Assembly: GCF_021134715.1 (NCBI RefSeq)
Contig: NC_060026.1
Coordinates: 14,561,001 to 14,625,000, forward strand
Length of the DNA: 64,000 nt
Reading direction: 5' to 3'
Origin: Daphnia pulex
Taxonomy: Eukaryota; Arthropoda; Branchiopoda; Diplostraca; Daphniidae
Part shown: positions 32,391 to 42,934 of the stretch, one piece after another
Position numbering within the stretch: position 1 is the stretch's first letter
Layout of the letters: each line of letters begins with the position of its first letter
Notes under the pieces: model-generated
The model's input: only the letters and a program-made list of their open reading frames with translations
Told to the model about the DNA's origin: nothing
The model's database searches: none
Program-made: the position numbers and the translations under genes

Positions 32391-34330
32391 ATGGCCAACT
32401 ATTCAGCAGTTATTCAAGTGTGTTTTTTTCTTTTGGCTTATTACATCTGTTTGACGGCTGGAACGAATTTGGAAAGCAGATTTTTGCAGCTTGAAAAAAA
32501 TTTCGTGAGTAATATTTCCACTTCATTATAATAACCTCTTACAATCGTTATTTATCAGTGCATCGTAACAATTGTATTCTGTAATATTTTGAAGGTGAAT
32601 GTCAAAGAAGCTTTGAGGGCTAGAGTTGTGACTTTAGAAACGAAAGTGACTCGACTAGAGGCCAAAGTGGAACAACAAGAATCGCAAATCGCTGCCTTGA
32701 TATTGAAGGAAAGAGAGAAAGACCAGAGTTCTTCAACCAAGAAGTTTACGATGAGTGTTGAACTGAATCAAAATTATAAACGAAACGCCATCTTTAGGAC
32801 ATGTCAAGAGCTTCGCTCATCAAATCCGCTGTTGGAGTCTGGCATGTATTGGATCGATCCTGACGGCCAAGGAGTCGGGGATGACGCTATCCATGTCTTG
32901 TGTGACATGAAATCAGGTAATTCGTATTAAATCGTATTAAAAAATAAAATAAAAACATTAAGTATTACTTGATTTAATATTTTTTATTGTATAGGCAAAA
33001 CGTCGATTGGGCACGACAGTGAATCGAAAATACATGTCGAAAAATGCGCCGAGCCTGGATGTTTTTCCAGGAAAATCAATTATTACGCAACAGATAGGCA
33101 AATTGAATCTTTAATCGGATTGTCCGACAATTGCAATCAAACGATCAAGGTACGTTATTTTCTTTTACCACATGAGACATGGCTGAAATTATGTTTTTAA
33201 AATATTCTGTCGAATGTTGCAACTGTTTTGAATGAATTTGAATTTGAATACGCGAATGCATGGCACCTATATAGATCAATTGCAATAATGCACCGTTAAA
33301 TGTCGGTGGTGTTGCCTATTCTTGGTATAATACCAACAACAAGAAGTATGATGGAAAGCAAACATTTTCCTGGTTAAAAAACTGTGACTCTGGGGGAAAC
33401 ACACAAGACGATGGTAAATAGAAACTAAATGAAAGTGTTTTTATGCGACCAATGTCTAGACTATTTGTATTTCTTTATGCATTCATACAACTAAATCAAA
33501 TAGGATATTGGCCGAGTGCATTTCTGCCCATCACACGCCTTCATTTTGGCGGCACCTTAAAAGGATCCCTTCAGCACACGCTGGGGAAAATAGAGTGTGA
33601 AGGAAAGGCAAAATCTGAGGGAATGCCCAAGTCGTGTGAAGACTTGTGGAGAATTGGACACACCCTGAACGGAATTTTTGCTGTAAAGGGAAGTAAAAGC
33701 ATCGAAAGTCTCTACTGTGATTTCAACAGACGCCCCAATGAAAACGGTATAGAGTATATAGAGTTCTTAATTTTATTATTCATTCATTAACTACTATACT
33801 TGTTTTATGGAACTAATTGTTTATCAGGTTTTCAGAAATGGATCGGATACGCCGACGTCAAATCAGCGCCCGTCCATTTCCACGTCACGAGAAATTCTGA
33901 TTCTGAAACACAAAACACTCCGATTCCGTTCTCGAGGGCGTTGGTGAACGAGGGAAACGCCATGGATTTGACGTCGGGGAAATTCACGGCCCCGCTACCG
34001 GGAATTTATTTTTTCTCTTTCGCGGCAGTGGCGTATCTAAAAGATTCATCTTATGTTGATTTTTATTCTCGTCTTTTTTTGAACGGGAATCTAATCGGGT
34101 CGAGTAATGTTCATGAGAATAACGCCCCCGTTGATCAAGTTAGTCCGTTGACCCTCCAGATGACGCTCAACTTGAAAAAAGGCGATCGAGTCTGGGTGGA
34201 GATTGTTTATTATGGTTCATATTCGGAGATTGAATCATCGTTGAAATCCTCGTATTTGTCTGACGGCAGTTCCCACTTTACCCATTTCACGGGTTTCATG
34301 TTGGAGGAGGAAATTGCCGCGTCACTTTGA
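32391..34330 (+). CDS. Secreted coiled-coil/CNTNAP-like/C1q protein
   Basis: Six exons: 32391-32504, 32595-32916, 32995-33149, 33275-33413, 33504-33746, 33828-34330; phases agree, 491 residues. Residues 1-25 are a signal peptide (VCFFLLAYYICLTAG). A short coiled coil follows (LETKVTRLEAKVEQQESQIA). Next is a fibrinogen-like region of the contactin-associated protein type: GMYWIDPDGQGVGDDAIHVLCDM, continuing through INCNNAP to FLPITRLHFGG. Then a 30-residue module SCEDLWRIGHTLNGIFAVKG ending YCDF, and a C-terminal C1q domain (KWIGYADVKSAPVHFHV, GIYFFSF, HFTGFMLEEE). C1q proteins of invertebrates usually trimerise and bind glycans or microbes. Role here is inferred from domains. The parallel gene at 55338-59635 shares every module. 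Confidence 0.88.
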
Positions 34331-34659
34331 GGTTCTTTAACCAAAATTTGACTGTGGATGCAATTACACTTATACTTATTGAATACACACACCAAGTTTC
34401 AAGTTTCCATCTGCAAAACTCTGGACGCGACCATCAAAAAACCAATTTTGATTGCCAGATTTACAAAAAGTGGGAGGCGGGGAACAAATTTTCACTCGCC
34501 TCTAATTCGTTAACGGATTGAAATTTTCAAATATTTTTCCACTGGTGAATATGCAATTCAATTGCGCAGTCGTCCAGAAAAATTCGCTTTTTTATCTCTA
34601 AAAATAAGGGCAGGGGACGTGAAAAACTAATTATAATTGCCAGATATTAAAATTGATTT
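34331..34659 (+). repeat. 3' flank of the C1q gene, a repeated tail
   Basis: About 200 nt after the stop (34340-34540) recur after the second C1q gene (59740-59960), in an orphan copy (34850-35060) and in an inverted copy (40075-40250). Shared words include GACTGTGGA(T/C)GCAAAT and CAAGTTT.ATCTGCAAAA. Confidence 0.7.
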
Positions 34660-35080
34660 TATTGTGATTTTTAAAAATTTCGCTTGAATTAACACGTAAG
34701 TAAACAATTTGTCTTCTTCATTACATCTCAATTATATTTTAACTGGGTTTTTCACTGCTTTGATCTAATTTTATTCAATTTTAATTATTTCTTTCTCACG
34801 GACGCGGGATTTTACAAAGAAGGAAGGGAAGAAATTTGATTGACCCCAATTCATTAAGTGGTTGGCATTTCTCTACGAAAATTAAACATTGGATGCAAAT
34901 AAAGATTTGGAATGCAAAAACAAATTTTCAAGTTCCTATCTTCAAAAATGTGTACACGACCAGCAAAAAACCGATTTTAATTGTCAGATTTACAAATTGA
35001 GAGTCGGACTAGAAATGGGAGAAAATTCATTCGCGTTTAATTCGATTACGGATTGAGATATTTAATCTATCTTTAAAAAT
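34660..35080 (+). repeat. Orphan copy of the C1q 3' flank
   Basis: Second copy of the C1q downstream sequence with no C1q coding part before it. It is most similar to the inverted copy at 40075-40395, including the TTTCGCTTGAA and GGGTTTTTCACT words. It marks a lost tandem gene. Confidence 0.65.
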
Positions 35081-36819
35081 AAGGGCGGGGGACACGATAA
35101 ACTCATTTTGATTTGCATATCTAACTCATAAAGGCGGGAAAATCACTCCCATAGAATTTACAAGAATGGCATCATTGCTTGCATCTATCACCGTTTTCCA
35201 GTCGGCACGAAAGTTCGTCTGCAGTATCAGCAGTTCCATTGGGCTGCGTTTGACGTTTGGGCTTGGAGAAGCAGTTGGAAGTGTAAAAGTAAAAGTGCCA
35301 ACTCAATTGACCTTGTGACTGTGACGATTTGATCAGATTTGATTGTAGTGGGCATTAACCAAATTAATTCGTCCAGGTAGTTCGGCTGTGTTTCTCGATT
35401 GCCTAAATCGATTCCCAGATACCAACAGTGCAAAACAAGTGAGGCGCATGATTTGTTTCTCCTGGGTTGGATTATCTATTTCACAGTGCTGCAAAACAAT
35501 TGAAGTGCTTCATTTGAATTTTCTGTTGTCTTTATTAGGCCAAGGTTACAAACTCACTAAGCTCAAATACAACAACAACAGTGTAGCGCAGCAGAGTATA
35601 AGCCTTTCAAACTTTCATATACAAAGTAATTGTAAAGTTTCTTCTGTTTAAATAGAATTCAGTGATGAAGAACCGGCCATTAGTTGATGTAAATGGGAAC
35701 TCAAAAGTTCAGTGTCAGCCACACCTACCCTCGTAAAGTGCCAGACACTGTTTTGCCTGAATAGCAAGAATTCCATGGCAGCAGTGTTACTCCAGCCAAT
35801 TCAAAACTTCAATCACCTTCACAAGCTGACGTCATTTTTCAAGTTGGACATGGTAGGCTGGCACAAGATGTATGTTAATCGGTACACTATAGCAATCCAA
35901 TTGCACTCAATATAGCCAGCCGTCATAGAAGAGAGACCCCACTCCTAACCAACTTCGGCCCTTTTCCTGTTGATCCTAGTTGCTTACATCCGCCCAGTTA
36001 ATAAATCTTCTGTCTGACATGAGTTACTTGGTCACATTTGACAGAAGGCCCTTGAACGTGATGAAGGCCAATCATGTCTGGAACTCAACAGATTAAGATC
36101 GTGTAAGATCTGCCCTTTTAACGTAAGTTTGGCAATTTTCAATCCATTTGAAATCGGTTAAGTAAAAAATGACTTCTGTTTTGTTATTTTCAGAAATTGT
36201 AGTAGTTTTTTTATCCAACCAGGAGAAGAAATTTGCTTCTTCGTTATCGCAGGTGGTCAGTAAGCTGCACAAATGCACCGACATATCAAAGGCCTGGTGC
36301 ACTTTATCACGCCGGAAGAAGTAGGCTTCATTTCATTTTTAATTTCTTTTTGCCTGCTTCACCCTTTTCTACTCCGCCCAGCTTTAATCCCACCAACCGA
36401 AGCAAAATGCCCAGACCTATCTTACCCTGCTGGCCATAAAAAGAGATCCTTCCGTCTCATTACTCTACAGCAGCGCCATCGGCGGAGGAGACTATTCCAG
36501 TGAGTGGTTACCCTGTCCGTCGCCGATTCCCATGGCCCCGTCGCTGACCAACAACTTCCTGCTGCTCCGCACTTTGTTCATTCGCTACCCGAATCCGCCC
36601 ATCTTCTATCGGCTGGCCACGCCCCCAATACTCATCCGCTGCAGCTCCTCGTAACCTTGGCACAGTTGCTTAAGCCTTTGGCCGACAGTAAAGGCGACGA
36701 GGATCACTCGTCGGCCATGCTTATATTATCCTGGCCAAACGAGGACGTAATCCTAATTCGATTATTCGGCCCTGCTCCTGCCAATTCCGGTGGAATTCGC
36801 CGACACTGACAGTTTGCAG
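35081..36819. other. Intergenic, nothing recognised
   Basis: No gene I can support. Around 36440-36700 the base composition becomes more even and several frames stay open for 60-100 codons, but they conflict and none is recognisable. Confidence 0.35.
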
Positions 36820-37351
36820 GACGTGCCCATCGCCGTCTTTGATATTGAGACGGAACCCCGCGACAGTGTTCTCAGTAAGTAAACGACGACTCTCTGATTC
36901 TTGTTTTTATTTCATCCGGTAATTGATCCATCCGTTCTTTTGTCCATCAGATATGGAGCTGGATGAGGAGCCGGCCGAAGTTGAGGTGAAAGCCCAATTG
37001 CGGTCGCTGCAGCAGCTAATGTTTAAGAATCAAAGTGGAGACAGCAGGTAAGAACTTTTCTTTATATGTCGCGCATTTTGCTTTAATGCTTCAAATGTGA
37101 ATGCATTAGCAACCAAAAATGAACTAATACGACATGATTTAATTAAAATTTGTATGTTGGTCTCTTTTTGTTTTCTCTTTTGTATTTATTTTCTCTTGTC
37201 AAACGGCCGTTGCTTTTTCTTTGTTGTATTTTTATCACCTAGCGAATCGCGCATCTATCCATTAGCGGATTGGCTGTTTGTGTGGGGTGGAAATTCCCAC
37301 TGCGGTTATAAACGGGAGGTCGTTCGCTTTGCCAAAAATGCAGAGCCAATG
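36820..37351 (+). pseudogene. Unrecognised exon-like blocks
   Basis: Three blocks end in good donors: about 36780-36875 (VPIAVFDIETEPRDSVL, then GTAAGT), 36952-37047 (MELDEEPAEVEVKAQLRSLQ, then GTAAGA) and 37242-37351 (IYPLADWLFVWGG, then GTAAGA). The first two join in frame. The third resembles 38058-38124, so it belongs to the duplicated, decayed unit that also carries the metalloproteinase fragments. I do not recognise the protein. Confidence 0.35.
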
Positions 37352-37519
37352 GTAAGAAATTTTCCTTTAATCCTTTTCTGTCCGATTTTGTGGTAAACCA
37401 AAGTGGCGCTTTTTCCTGTCACTTCCGAGAACGAAGCCCTGGTATGAACGGCGTGTAAATTAGCTGTCGCCCCATGACGACTAAATCATTTTTTTCCCTT
37501 CACTTTAATTTTTGTCTAG

Positions 37520-38130
37520 AATTATCTAGCGAGTTTCGGCGTGGAGTTTTGGCTATGGATGGGGAAATCGGATCGTTGCGGACTTCTAGATCGTATTTTA
37601 CCGGAAGGTTCTTCCACTCGGCGGGAGCGCAACATTGATATTAAAAGGGTAATGATATTTCTTTGCGATCGTTTGAAAGTTATTTCAGGTGACTCATGTT
37701 TCTTTTTAAAAGAAGACCCATGGACTAAAGATGATTCCTCTTACGGTATTCGCAACTATACGATGAATCTGAAAAAATCCACCGTAGGTCGAGAAATCGC
37801 CAATGCAGTTTGGCTCTGAGAGGAAGTAACTCCATTGACCTTCAGTTGTGTTAAAAGGGGAAACGTGGACATCGAAATCAGGTAATGAAGTACCCTAAGA
37901 ACGTGACGTTTATTGCATTATTTCTGCTATTATTGTTTCAATCTATAAAATTGAACTTTTACAGTTTTGAGTCGAAAAGTCATTCCAACCGTCTGACGGC
38001 CCGACGGGTAGCGTTATGGGTCACGTATTCTTTCCGAGGAGTGATGGGGTGGACACCTGGAAATAACCACTTGTGCGGATATCACAGGCTGTTGATTTTG
38101 CCAAATAAAAACAGAGCTACCTGTAAGATT
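37520..38130 (+). pseudogene. Matrix metalloproteinase fragment, unit 1
   Basis: Begins with NYLASFG as in unit 2, then jumps by an internal deletion to a damaged cysteine-switch region (SDRCGLLDRILP where unit 2 has PRCGVPDRI). A later block (37690-37820) matches the exon after the switch, and 37994-38066 has SVMGHVFFPRSDGVDTWK, the counterpart of the [13 protein letters not shown] part of the catalytic domain, then a stop. Clearly non-functional. Confidence 0.6.
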
Positions 38131-38364
38131 ATTCTTTCAGTTCCCTTTTTCGACCCCAACGGACTTGTTCTCATCACCAGACGTCTAAATCGTTTTTTTT
38201 CATTTCTCAAATGTTTTTCAGTTTATTTCTGTTGAGTGTCGCGGTAAATCAACTTGACGCTTCTCCGGTCCCTCCCGAAACCGATGTCAATGTAAATGGC
38301 GTGTAAATAATCTGTCGCCATGATGACCTAACTCATTTTTCCCCTTTATTCGCGTCTTGTTTAG

Positions 38365-39420
38365 AATTATCTAGCGAGTTTTGGTTACCTACATCCGAAA
38401 TACAAGAATTCCTCTAATTCGGTCATTGCAGGGGAAACTATCCGAATTACCGACAGAGATTTCCAGTCCTTTTTCGGCTTGAATATAACAGGTAATATGA
38501 TTTACATACCAAATCCCACAATGCAATTAACATTGGATTATCTTTGAATTTGTCTGTTTTCAGGTGAAGAAGACGAGGAAACATTAAGATGGATTAGGAA
38601 GCCTCGTTGCGGTGTTCCGGATCGAATCATAACGGATGATTCTTCCACTCAACAGAAGCGCAAAATTAATAGTAACGGTAATGATATTTCTTTTCGCTCA
38701 TTTGTGAGTTATTTGAGGCGACCCGTTTCTAATTTCAGGAGAAAACCGGTGGACTAAAAATAAATTAACTTACGTTGTTCGTAAATTCACGCCGGATTTG
38801 GAAGAATCCTTCGTGGTTGGAGAAATCGCCAGAGCATTTCGGCTGTATGGAAAAAAAGTTTACCTTCACTTTTATTGAGACGGGAAAAGTCGACATTGAA
38901 ATCCGGTAATTAATCACTAATCAGTTATTTACACCTGCTGTTGTTTCAATAATTAATTGAACTTAATTTTTGTACAGTTTTGAGAAGGGCTCTCAGACGA
39001 TAAAAATCACCAAAAGTTTGCAAAGTTTGATGATGGCCCGGGTGGTGTTTTGGCTCACGCTATCTTTCCCGAACGTGGTGATACAATCTTCGATGAAGCG
39101 GAAACATGGACCATCAGCAGTGAGGGTAAACAATTTTGTCGGTAACATTATACCTATTTTAATAAAATTGCCCTATCCTTTTTTATTGAGAAATCTAATG
39201 GTTATAAATTGCACAGGTACGAATTTGTTCCAGGTGGCTGCTCACGAATTTGGTCACGTCCTTGGACTGCCGCATTCCGATACCAAAACGGATGTGATGA
39301 CTCCAAGTTACGATTACCGCCCTGTATTTCAAATTGGAAACTGGTGACATCAGTAGAATCGAGGTTTTATCAATTCCGAGGCTGATTATTGTCACCACCA
39401 GGTTACTGTTTACTTCACAA
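38365..39420 (+). pseudogene. Matrix metalloproteinase pseudogene, unit 2
   Basis: Exons 38365-38491, 38564-38677, 38739-38905, 38978-39125 and 39217-39347 retain good splice signals. The prodomain end has FQSFFGLNITGEEDEETL and the cysteine switch PRCGVPD. The catalytic domain start (WTKNKLTYVVRKFTPDLEES) loses frame near 38850 in an A-run, since the next residues of the family appear only in another frame (FTFIETGKVDIEI). The block [16 protein letters not shown] in 38978-39125 is also out of frame with its start. The zinc-binding [11 protein letters not shown] is intact at 39241-39273, but the frame breaks again after YRPVFQ. At least three frameshifts make it a pseudogene, unless they are assembly errors. 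No signal peptide exon, hinge or hemopexin domain is seen. Confidence 0.75.
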
Positions 39421-39599
39421 ATGGGCAACTCAGTTCTCACGAATGTTCGTCTGCAATGAAAAATCAGAACATGGTGTGTCGTTGAGTTAAGTCTGGTGTC
39501 TCGTTGAGTTAGGAAATAGTTGAGCCATAAACTGTGAGTCTTTCAATTCAGTTCACGGTGCTGTGTCAAAGTTCAAACCATTTAATTGTTTGTTTATAG

Positions 39600-39990
39600 T
39601 GAGATGGAGATTGTGGAGAGATTGACGTCGACGTAACCAGAGGAAGTTATCCTGGCAACTAGTCGTGGGACTTGACAAGATGAAAAAAATTCATCATCTG
39701 ATCCAACACCAACGACATCGAAGGGAAATGCCAAACGAAATCCATCAAAGTTGAAGCAACAGGTAAGAACTTTACTGTATCTGTCGCGAATTTTAATTTG
39801 AACTTTGAATTGCCGACGAGTGTACGTGTCCCAATCGCGGATGCGTTAGATTTATTAATCAACTAACACCGGCCGTAACACAACATGATTAAATTCGAAT
39901 TGTAATTTTATCATGTTGATCTCTCATTTTGTAATGGCCGTTGCTCTTTGTTTTTCACACCGAGCGAATCGATTGCACGTCTGTCCTTTT
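39600..39990 (+). repeat. Dispersed segment, copy 1 (first-exon-like)
   Basis: Contains GAGATGGAGATT, GACGTCGACGT, then ACAAGATGAAAAAAATTC and a donor AACAG|GTAAGAAC, followed by intron-like sequence that also occurs at 37048-37250. Related copies lie on the minus strand at 49480-49640, 60360-60520 and 60760-60960. It looks like a repeatedly copied first exon with its promoter. Confidence 0.65.
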
Positions 39991-40074
39991 CATGTGGGTG
40001 CAGCGGGTGAAATTTACATTTCGTTAATTATAAAACCGAAAAAATGAAACACATTCACACAATAAGCGTTTCAT

Positions 40075-40560
40075 TCTCGTGGTGATTTTATTTAATTTCG
40101 AGTTGCGAAAGCCAACTAAACTTTTGAGCCATAGAAACTTGAGAATTTGTTTGTGCATTGAAAATGTTTATTTGCATCCACAGTTAAATTTTTGTAAAGA
40201 AATTCCCACCCTTGATGAATTACAATCGATTGAATCATCTTCCCTTTCTCCTTCCCTATTTTTCTCCAATCCCATCCTGGGTCCTTAGAGTAAAATTTAA
40301 TGAAATCAAATTAAAAAAGTGAAAAACCCCTGTTAAAAATAAACGAGATATGCGTAGACGCATTCGTGTTGATTTCAAGCGAAACTTCAAAATTAAAACG
40401 CCACAATTTCCTCCTCCAACATGAAACCCGTGAAATGGGTGTGGTAATTTTTTGTTGTTAACGTCGTCATGCAAATGTAAATTTGAGGATGAACCAGAAT
40501 AATGAATAGATCAATCATTCGGCCCAATCGCCACCCAGACCTGATCTAAATTAAAATCTT
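40075..40560 (-). pseudogene. Inverted C1q 3' end and its flank
   Basis: On the minus strand, about 40395-40545 reads as the end of a C1q domain, with HTHFTGFMLEEE in one frame and traces of the preceding strands (LWVAI-like, YSGSSS-like). Continuing leftward, 40075-40395 is the C1q 3' flank also seen at 34660-35080. The start of the domain and the rest of the gene are missing. Confidence 0.75.
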
Positions 40561-40735
40561 TTTTTCTTTTTTGACCTGTCTTTTTTCAAGTTCAGCGTCG
40601 ACTGGTCACTAGACTGAATTTATCATTGGCGCTCCTGCTCTCTTCAACAAAACTCCGCAAAACTCGTCCCGATTCGATTCCCGTTCAAATAAGAAGAACG
40701 GAAATTAGAAAATCCTGAAGAAGATGTAAAACGAA

Positions 40736-41021
40736 GTAGAACTCCTTTTTTTAAATATTATTAAAAATACCCGACAATAGAACTCCAGTGCCCACAGTAG
40801 AACTCCACTACGCGACAAAAGAACTCCAATAAAATCTTTAGTTATTTTCAAGTTCGACAATAGAATTCTATTATTTAAAATTTAAAATTATTTATATATT
40901 TTAAAAAAGGAGTTCTACTATCGGTGGAGTTCTACTGTCGCATGCAAAGAAATTTTTAAACATTATTTAAAATATTTGGGTTCTACTGTAGGTGGAGTTC
41001 TACTGAGCTTTGGAGTTCTAC
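40736..41021. mobile_element. Fold-back element with AGAACTCC arms
   Basis: The left half has at least five copies of (G/A)TAGAACTCC-like units, and the right half has the complement GGAGTTCTAC several times; the AT-rich centre is near 40875. The outermost units are GTAGAACTCC at 40736 and GGAGTTCTAC ending at 41021. No ORF and no certain target duplication. Confidence 0.6.
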
Positions 41022-41206
41022 GGTCGCCATACCGATGGTTCAGCCTTCAGGTATAAAATTTACAAGAAGTTGAGTCCTCAGAGTTGATATTTCACAATGT
41101 AGGCTTTAAATTATTTGTCAAATTGATTGTATTTGCAATTTTCAAATAACTTTCAGTTTTGTTACAACAACGAAGGTAAAGGATTTGATTTCATTGCATT
41201 TGCCGC

Positions 41207-41285
41207 CTGATACAGGCGATTGTATAGCATCTAGCGGAGAAATTCTTTACTGCTTATCGGCCATTGCCATTCATCGTCTGCTACT
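41207..41285 (+). repeat. 80-nt segment repeated inverted at 53115-53192
   Basis: Shares long exact runs with the complement of 53115-53192, such as GCGATTGTATAGCATCTAGC and TTCATCGTCTGCTACTTAA. Origin unknown. Confidence 0.75.
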
Positions 41286-42561
41286 TAATTTTTTCATTTC
41301 TCACGTGGTCGGAGTGGAGACGGTCACCTGGTCGCCATTTTTCTGGAATTTGGAAATTCCTTGCCCAGTTTGTCGTGTCTTTGTTATCTCTAGTTGATTA
41401 TCTAGCTTCTAATTATGCTACTAAGTATTGTTTCATATTTTTTGTAGTCATTTCGTTTCCATTAAACATTTCTCGCTGTCAAACAGTATCGATATAATTT
41501 GTTCTTCATGTCCAGCCCAGCTTTTGATTCGTTGCTCAAAGTAACTTCTATATTGAAATTTTCCCAAAATATTTTTGTTCTTGTTTATTTAAGTTAGAAT
41601 AGTTAATGAACCTAAACATTATTTGTGCTAATCTGTCTATTTTATTCAGATTTCCTGACTTCAGAAGCTGGTGAGGTGTTAAGTGACGGTGAGGTGTTAA
41701 GAGATCTGCCAGATTGACCAGGACTCGTGATCATCACCAAATTATTTCATGTAGTAATTTACCTGTTAAGTGAACACTAAGATTATATTGTGATTCCTTT
41801 TCCTAAGTTGAGATATCAAAATTTTTGTAAAAGGTTTTTTTTGTGTTAGGATTCATTTTTGACAGGAAAATTAAAGAAGTTTTTTTTGGGGGGGAAGGAG
41901 GTACTTTCTACTTTGGATTCTTTAATTTTATTTTTGAGGGTGGACGAGGTGGCAAGATTCAAACTTAACTGTAAATTCCTTGACCCTTGTTCTGTGGCGT
42001 TGGAGGACAACGTCATTTGACAGAATTTTAGAGTATTGTACATTTCTTGTGTTCCTGTTCCAAGAAAATTGACTCTTTTTAAGGTTTCAGCCATGTCAAT
42101 CGATTTCGTAATGAATGGTCTCAATTAGGTTTTGTTTTTTATTAGCTTGACTTTACTTCTCCCCGAGATTAGTTGCTCCTGACTAGTAATTGCCATTTTC
42201 CGTATCGACTTCTTCCTAATATTAATTGCCACAATCTTCTCCTGACTGAATGTCTTGGATGCAGTTTTATCACGGCCATGTTTACAGTTTGACTGATTGG
42301 CGATTTCACGTAGTCATACAATTAAAACAGATTGGGATAAATTTTGTTCTTTTATTTGAAGGCATTTATAAAAAGATTTTCCGAACATCAACCAGCTCTT
42401 TCTCTTGCTAAATAAACTATGTATATTCTTTTACGATTTGTAGTGTGTTTAAAAGTATTGATTCTTAAAGTTGAGATGTGTAAATAAAAACAGAAATAAA
42501 TAGTTGGAATTGCATTTATTTTCCCACCTCCGCCCACAATTCCTCCACTTTTCATACAATA
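41286..42561. other. Intergenic, nothing recognised
   Basis: AT-rich, no recognisable gene. A short direct repeat GGTGAGGTGTTAAG occurs twice near 41670-41700. Confidence 0.4.
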
Positions 42562-42590
42562 TACATACATACATACATACATACATACAC
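42562..42590 (+). repeat. ACAT microsatellite
   Basis: Seven tandem copies of ACAT/ATAC just left of the piggyBac-type element. Confidence 0.9.
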
Positions 42591-42599
42591 TTAAGTTAA

Positions 42600-42930
42600 C
42601 CCGTTGGCTGCCACGCCATACAACCCGTAGGTTGCTTTTCTACTACTCTACGCGCCACGTCAGAAGGATCCATGACCAAGGTGGGACTTGCCATTGCTGA
42701 CAAGTCCGGGCTGACACGGTGACAGGAGAAGATGGAATGCACAACCTCTAGAATCCATCACCGTATCGACAAGGGGGGAAGTCCCTATGGTGCATTGCCT
42801 AACAGGGCCTTTCGGCGAATCTGGGGCTGGTGCAACTGTCCGACCCCGCGGCAAATAAACCACGAGACCGAACAGCGCGGGCCCGTGCTACAGAGCTAAC
42901 ATGGGGAACAAAGGCGTGGCAGCCAACGGG
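42600..42930. mobile_element. piggyBac-type MITE, 331 bp
   Basis: Perfect 18-nt terminal inverted repeats, CCCGTTGGCTGCCACGCC at 42600-42617 and its complement at 42913-42930, flanked on both sides by TTAA (42596-42599 and 42931-42934). TTAA target duplication with CCC termini is diagnostic of piggyBac. No transposase; the internal 67-codon minus-strand ORF is not a convincing gene. Confidence 0.88.
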
Positions 42931-42934
42931 TTAA

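Noticed and set aside
36504-36809. 101-codon plus-strand ORF
   Set aside because: Competing open frames, no recognisable motif and no splice context; left as unassigned sequence.
42660-42863. 67-codon minus-strand ORF in the piggyBac-type element
   Set aside because: The element is only 331 bp; the frame is not transposase-like and probably open by chance.
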